Assembly: GCA_949358305.1 (NCBI GenBank)
Contig: OX442314.1
Span: forward strand, 49,360,581-49,424,580
DNA from: Strigamia acuminata
Taxonomy: Eukaryota > Arthropoda > Chilopoda > Geophilomorpha > Linotaeniidae
DNA length: 64,000 nucleotides
Direction of reading: 5' to 3'
The stretch's first letter is position 1, and each line of letters starts with the position of its first letter. The translations under genes were made by a program, and so were the position numbers. Shown here piece by piece: positions 61,150 through 64,000 of this stretch. The notes under the pieces are model-generated. The model was not told where the DNA came from and searched no databases. It was given only the letters and a program-made list of their open reading frames with translations.

Positions 61150-62718
61150 ATCAATTTTAGATAAAATATGTCGACTTTAGGTGACGAAGCTTGGTCTAAA
61201 ATGATGATTTTTGGTTTAACGTGGTAATTTTTGGTCTAAAATGGTGTTTTTTGTCAATCTTTGAGTCTATATTGTCGATTATTTGGTATAGAATTGTGTA
61301 AATTGTTAATTTCATGGTCTAAAATGAGGATTTTTAGTCTTAAATGATAATTTTTGTCTTAAATGTCGATTTTTTGGTTTAGAATGACAATCTTTTGATC
61401 TGAAATGGCGATTTTTGATCCAAAACTGTGATTTATCACAACGTCGCAATGATGAACTTGCGTTTCAAGAAGACATTAATTTTTCTAATTCCACCCCTGT
61501 TGTTTACCAATCACTGAAATCCTTCCAAAGGAAAGGTGTGATTGAAAATTGGTCAAAGGATACAATACATGTCCGATGCATTTTTTAAAAAGGTTACGTC
61601 AACCGGTGTTTATAGTTTCGTTTATACAGAGGTTTTTTTTTATTTAGTTTTTATATGATTTAGAAAAACATGTGGTTTGATGAATAGAATTATTTTTTAT
61701 TAATCATTCATCGGCTGAAAAATGTTTTAATTTTAGGTTAACTTTTATTGTATATTCCAATAATTTTTATTGTAAATCCACGAATATAAATGACACGTTT
61801 TGATTCCTTTAAAAATTGACGAATTGTGTGACAAAAATATAACTTACGGTATGCTTCGTTTCAAATGAGTGAGAATCACAAGATAAAGTCACACACGCAT
61901 TCAAGTTTGTTTTTAATGCATTAATTAGGGTTTGACCGATATCGGTGTCGATAACGATATTCATAATTTACCAAAACGCTCTCAACGTTACAAAATGCGC
62001 AGATCTGCAGGTTATATTGACTCTTGACCATTTGGTGACGTCAATAACTGCACAGACAACAAAAAAAGTATTTATTGATTACACACAATGTGAAAAACCA
62101 TGGAAACTTTGAATCTGGATATTTTATTTAAATAAATCTATTTTAGAACGGAACATCACTTTTAAACAGTTTATTTCAACAAAAATAAACTGTTTAAAGT
62201 TGTTGTACTAAAAAAATTAATTTGACCAAAATATGCGTATCCGACAATACTGGCATCGATCGGGTCAAACCCTAGTGTTAAGTCTTCTTATCTTATGTTT
62301 GATGTTTCTAACAAATTTTTCAAGAAATAATTTTTCATGTCAAAATTCCTTTAATTTTAATGACTGTGCAAAATCTTATTTATTTACATTTTAAATTGGT
62401 TCCTGTCCACTTTTTAAATTTTGTCGCATAAGTTTGATTAAAAATTTAATTTTTTCAGCTTCATCAGATAATAAACAATTTTCAATCCTCGCTTATTTTC
62501 AAATTAAGTAATTATGTGATTTTTTTTTTTTGTACATAGATTTAATATTTAAACTTTATTTTCCGTTAATTTTTTTCTCAAGTTCTTTTCGATATCTAGC
62601 AACATCGACTCCTTCCCAGTGACGAACCGTTAAAGGCTTAAAAAACCTATCATATGAAACATCATTAAAAAGCGTACTGTATTGATGCAAATTCTAGGGC
62701 ATGCCACTACGAAACAAG
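61150..62718. other. Diverged 3' flank of the array (probable ancestral THAP 3' region)
   Basis: Collinear with 29,985-31,159 of unit 1 but with many substitutions and small indels, shorter microsatellites and a roughly 475-bp insertion (about 61,838-62,311). Homology ends exactly where the array-only 1.7-kb segment begins in the other units. Confidence 0.8.
61926..62274. mobile_element. Small MITE, 349 bp
   Basis: Ends in TAGGGTTTGACC-GAT and the near-complement ATCGGGTCAAACCCTA. The flanking 8 bp (GCATTAAT and GTGTTAAG) agree at 5 of 8 positions, so an old hAT-type insertion is possible. It is absent from the homogenised units. Confidence 0.6.
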
Positions 62719-62908
62719 TAATATACGTTAATTGAAAAATTTAACAAAACTTTTAAAAAGTGTGCCAAATTTGGGGTTTTTGAGCGTTGTTGCGAAATAA
62801 CGCCTGCGTTGCATTATTTTGTGAATAACGCACCGCCTCACACGACAATAATAACGCACATGCCTAGCCCTAGACAGTGCTGGTCGGACCTATCCAGATT
62901 TCCCGGTA
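62719..62908. other. Short intergenic segment between the array and the aldo-keto reductase
   Basis: Contains three AATAACGC-type motifs between 62,797 and 62,860. No gene seen. Confidence 0.4.
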
Positions 62909-63755
62909 CTAAATTTGTTCCCAGTCCAGCCCTGGCCCTAGAATTTGCGTGAATACGGTATCGGCAATCGAGCATCCGATTACGTACTTTGCTACCACTT
63001 CGTTCAGAACACTCTTTTCTAAGTCGCTGAGCCCATTAATTGCCACATCTAAATTTGCTTCAAGTATTTTATGCCTAAAATTGAAATAAGAAAATAAAAA
63101 TTTGCCAATTTTCGTTAACGCCCGCTTACTCTGCGGCACCAACTAAATGGACATCGGCTCCTGGTTGTCCGAGCGCATAATCCAAACCCAATTTTGCTAA
63201 GTCAACATTTTTGTGCTGTGGTCAATCAAATAGAAAAATTGTCATTACTTTCATCCCGCATAATCAATCCACTTTTACTTTGCAAAACTTGGCCGCGGCG
63301 AAACAAATTTGTTTTAATTCGACGCTCGCCGGATGCCATTTCGGCGGCCCGCCGACGGTAAGAAGTCCCATCGCCAGCGAAGCTGCATTAATGATACCCA
63401 TTTTTTTCTCCTAGAAATTATTTCTACATTTATGGCGAAGCCTCGTTATAACAAATCGCGAGGGACCGGAAAAATCGGTTCGTTGTAACGCAAGTTCGTT
63501 ATATCAAATTTTTTTAACACGCTGTTCTAGGGCCAAGCAAGCGACCCAGCCATTTTTAAGTATTTGTTATAACAAAAAATTCGATATATCGCGGTTCGTT
63601 ATAACGAGGTTCGACTGTATTGACTATTTTTAAAATCAATTTCAAATTGCACCTTGAAGAAATCGGTGTAATCGAGAAGCGACGTATCAATAAGACAGCA
63701 TCGACAATAGGACAGCACGGTATCGAGCTTTACCGATGATTTTCCCACTACCTCC
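62909..63755 (-). CDS. Aldo-keto reductase resembling L-galactose dehydrogenase, 3' exons (5' partial)
   Basis: Four minus-strand exons join in phase: 63755-63653, 63410-63279, 63215-63130 and 63074-62909 (stop), giving about 161 C-terminal residues. The family match is in MGIINAASLAMGLLTVGGPP followed by KWHPAS, then CKHKNVDLAKLGLDYAL and the HLVGAAE/EANLD segment. This is the C-terminal half of the TIM barrel that closes over NADP(H) in L-galactose dehydrogenase-type aldo-keto reductases. The catalytic Asp/Tyr/Lys/His residues are in the missing N-terminal half. The typical VGM is VGA here. Introns are 55, 63 and 242 bp; the last contains a MITE. The substrate in this animal cannot be inferred. 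Confidence 0.85.
63433..63617. mobile_element. pogo/Tigger-like MITE, 185 bp
   Basis: Lies in an intron of the aldo-keto reductase. The right end reads GTTATAACGAGGTTCGACTG and the left end is its imperfect inverted copy (CGAAGCCTCGTTATAAC). TA dinucleotides flank both sides (63431-63432, 63618-63619). TA duplication and CGAACCTCGTTATAACGA-type ends fit the Tc1/mariner superfamily, pogo/Tigger branch. Confidence 0.75.
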
Positions 63756-63773
63756 CTGTGAATTACATATAGC

Positions 63774-63962
63774 AAGTTAAAGAAAATTTTTGACGAGATC
63801 AAAAGAACTAAAAACGCTCTGAAAGCTGCTTGTGATTCTATAATTAACGATTTGAACGCATTAAAACGTACTGTACAAGATCAAGCTACTAAGCTAACGG
63901 ATCGAGGTGAAGGAATCGATACGAATTTTTCACATACAAACCTACCGACAAACGACTACTGA
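63774..63962 (+). CDS. Coding-looking plus-strand fragment, 62 residues, coiled-coil-like
   Basis: Follows ATATAG (possible acceptor at 63771-63772) and stops at TGA 63960-63962. The translation starts KLKKIFDEIKRTKNALKAAC, continues as a charged helix and ends in a polar tail. The codon pattern looks like real coding rather than chance. It lies antisense to the upstream intron of the aldo-keto reductase, so it is either an exon of another gene or a transposon remnant. Confidence 0.35.
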   Translation, partial: KLKKIFDEIKRTKNALKAACDSIINDLNALKRTVQDQATKLTDRGEGIDTNFSHTNLPTNDY

Positions 63963-64000
63963 TAAATAATTACTTTAATGTTTTTATCGGATAACCGGTG

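Larger units (their letters stand above)
28458..61150 (+). repeat. Tandem array of 4.41-4.44-kb units, eight copies of THAP exon 2
   Basis: Shared sequence starts at AGGCATCATGGCGG at 28458, 32871, 37298, 41721, 46148, 50581, 55016 and 59451. Unit lengths are 4413, 4427, 4423, 4427, 4433, 4435 and 4435. The length differences I located lie in simple or short tandem repeats. Each unit consists of the end of the THAP intron, exon 2, about 1.66 kb of its 3' flank and about 1.71 kb of unrelated DNA that leads into the next exon copy. Copy 8 loses identity to the others inside the 20-bp minisatellite (about 60,850-61,150). Confidence 0.95.

Overview
This window is nuclear DNA of an animal, most likely an invertebrate with an arthropod-like gene set. 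The evidence is spliced genes with GT-AG introns (many only 50-90 bp), a nuclear NDUFS7 gene, a Rh-family ammonium transporter, a THAP zinc-finger gene, several classes of transposable element and much AT-rich minisatellite DNA. I cannot name the species from the sequence alone. All exon models are read by eye from splice sites, reading phase and family similarity; no transcript data were available.

Left part (1-18.8 kb): the 3' end of an unrecognised gene (204-630), an uninterrupted 259-bp inverted repeat (1015-1653), then NDUFS7 (complex I 20-kDa subunit). NDUFS7 is split: exons 1-3 lie at 1917-2483 and exons 4-5 at 16779-17080. Its 14.3-kb intron 3 holds a complete 13.5-kb Ty3/gypsy LTR retrotransposon on the opposite strand (3114-16623). 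That element has two 1133-bp LTRs that look identical, a 4-bp target-site duplication, a tRNA primer site, intact gag and pol, and a third 668-codon ORF in the env position that does not look like an envelope. The hexamer ACGCGT occurs about 39 times in the element but only about 3 times in the other 50 kb of the window.

Middle part (18.8-28 kb): a single-exon multi-pass membrane ORF (18832-19548), an LTR-like remnant containing a hAT-type MITE with an 8-bp duplication, two small minus-strand ORFs, and a nine-exon Rh ammonium transporter gene (22387-27058, 568 aa). An intron of the Rh gene carries a templated copy of its own exon 3 / intron 3 / exon 4 sequence, set between two copies of a 174-bp block that contains a perfect 23-bp palindrome.

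Right part (28-62.7 kb): a THAP-domain gene (exon 1 at 27968-28240, exon 2 at 28557-29501). Exon 2 and its 3' flank are fused to about 1.7 kb of unrelated DNA, and this composite is tandemly repeated at about 4.43 kb. There are eight copies of the exon. Copies 2-8 lack the THAP domain but keep an open 401-codon frame with a new N-terminus. The array ends in a diverged, probably older, copy of the 3' flank.

The right end holds the minus-strand 3' exons of an aldo-keto reductase resembling L-galactose dehydrogenase, with a pogo/Tigger-like MITE in one intron, and a coding-looking plus-strand fragment at 63774-63962. The genes are unrelated host genes; there is no operon-like organisation.
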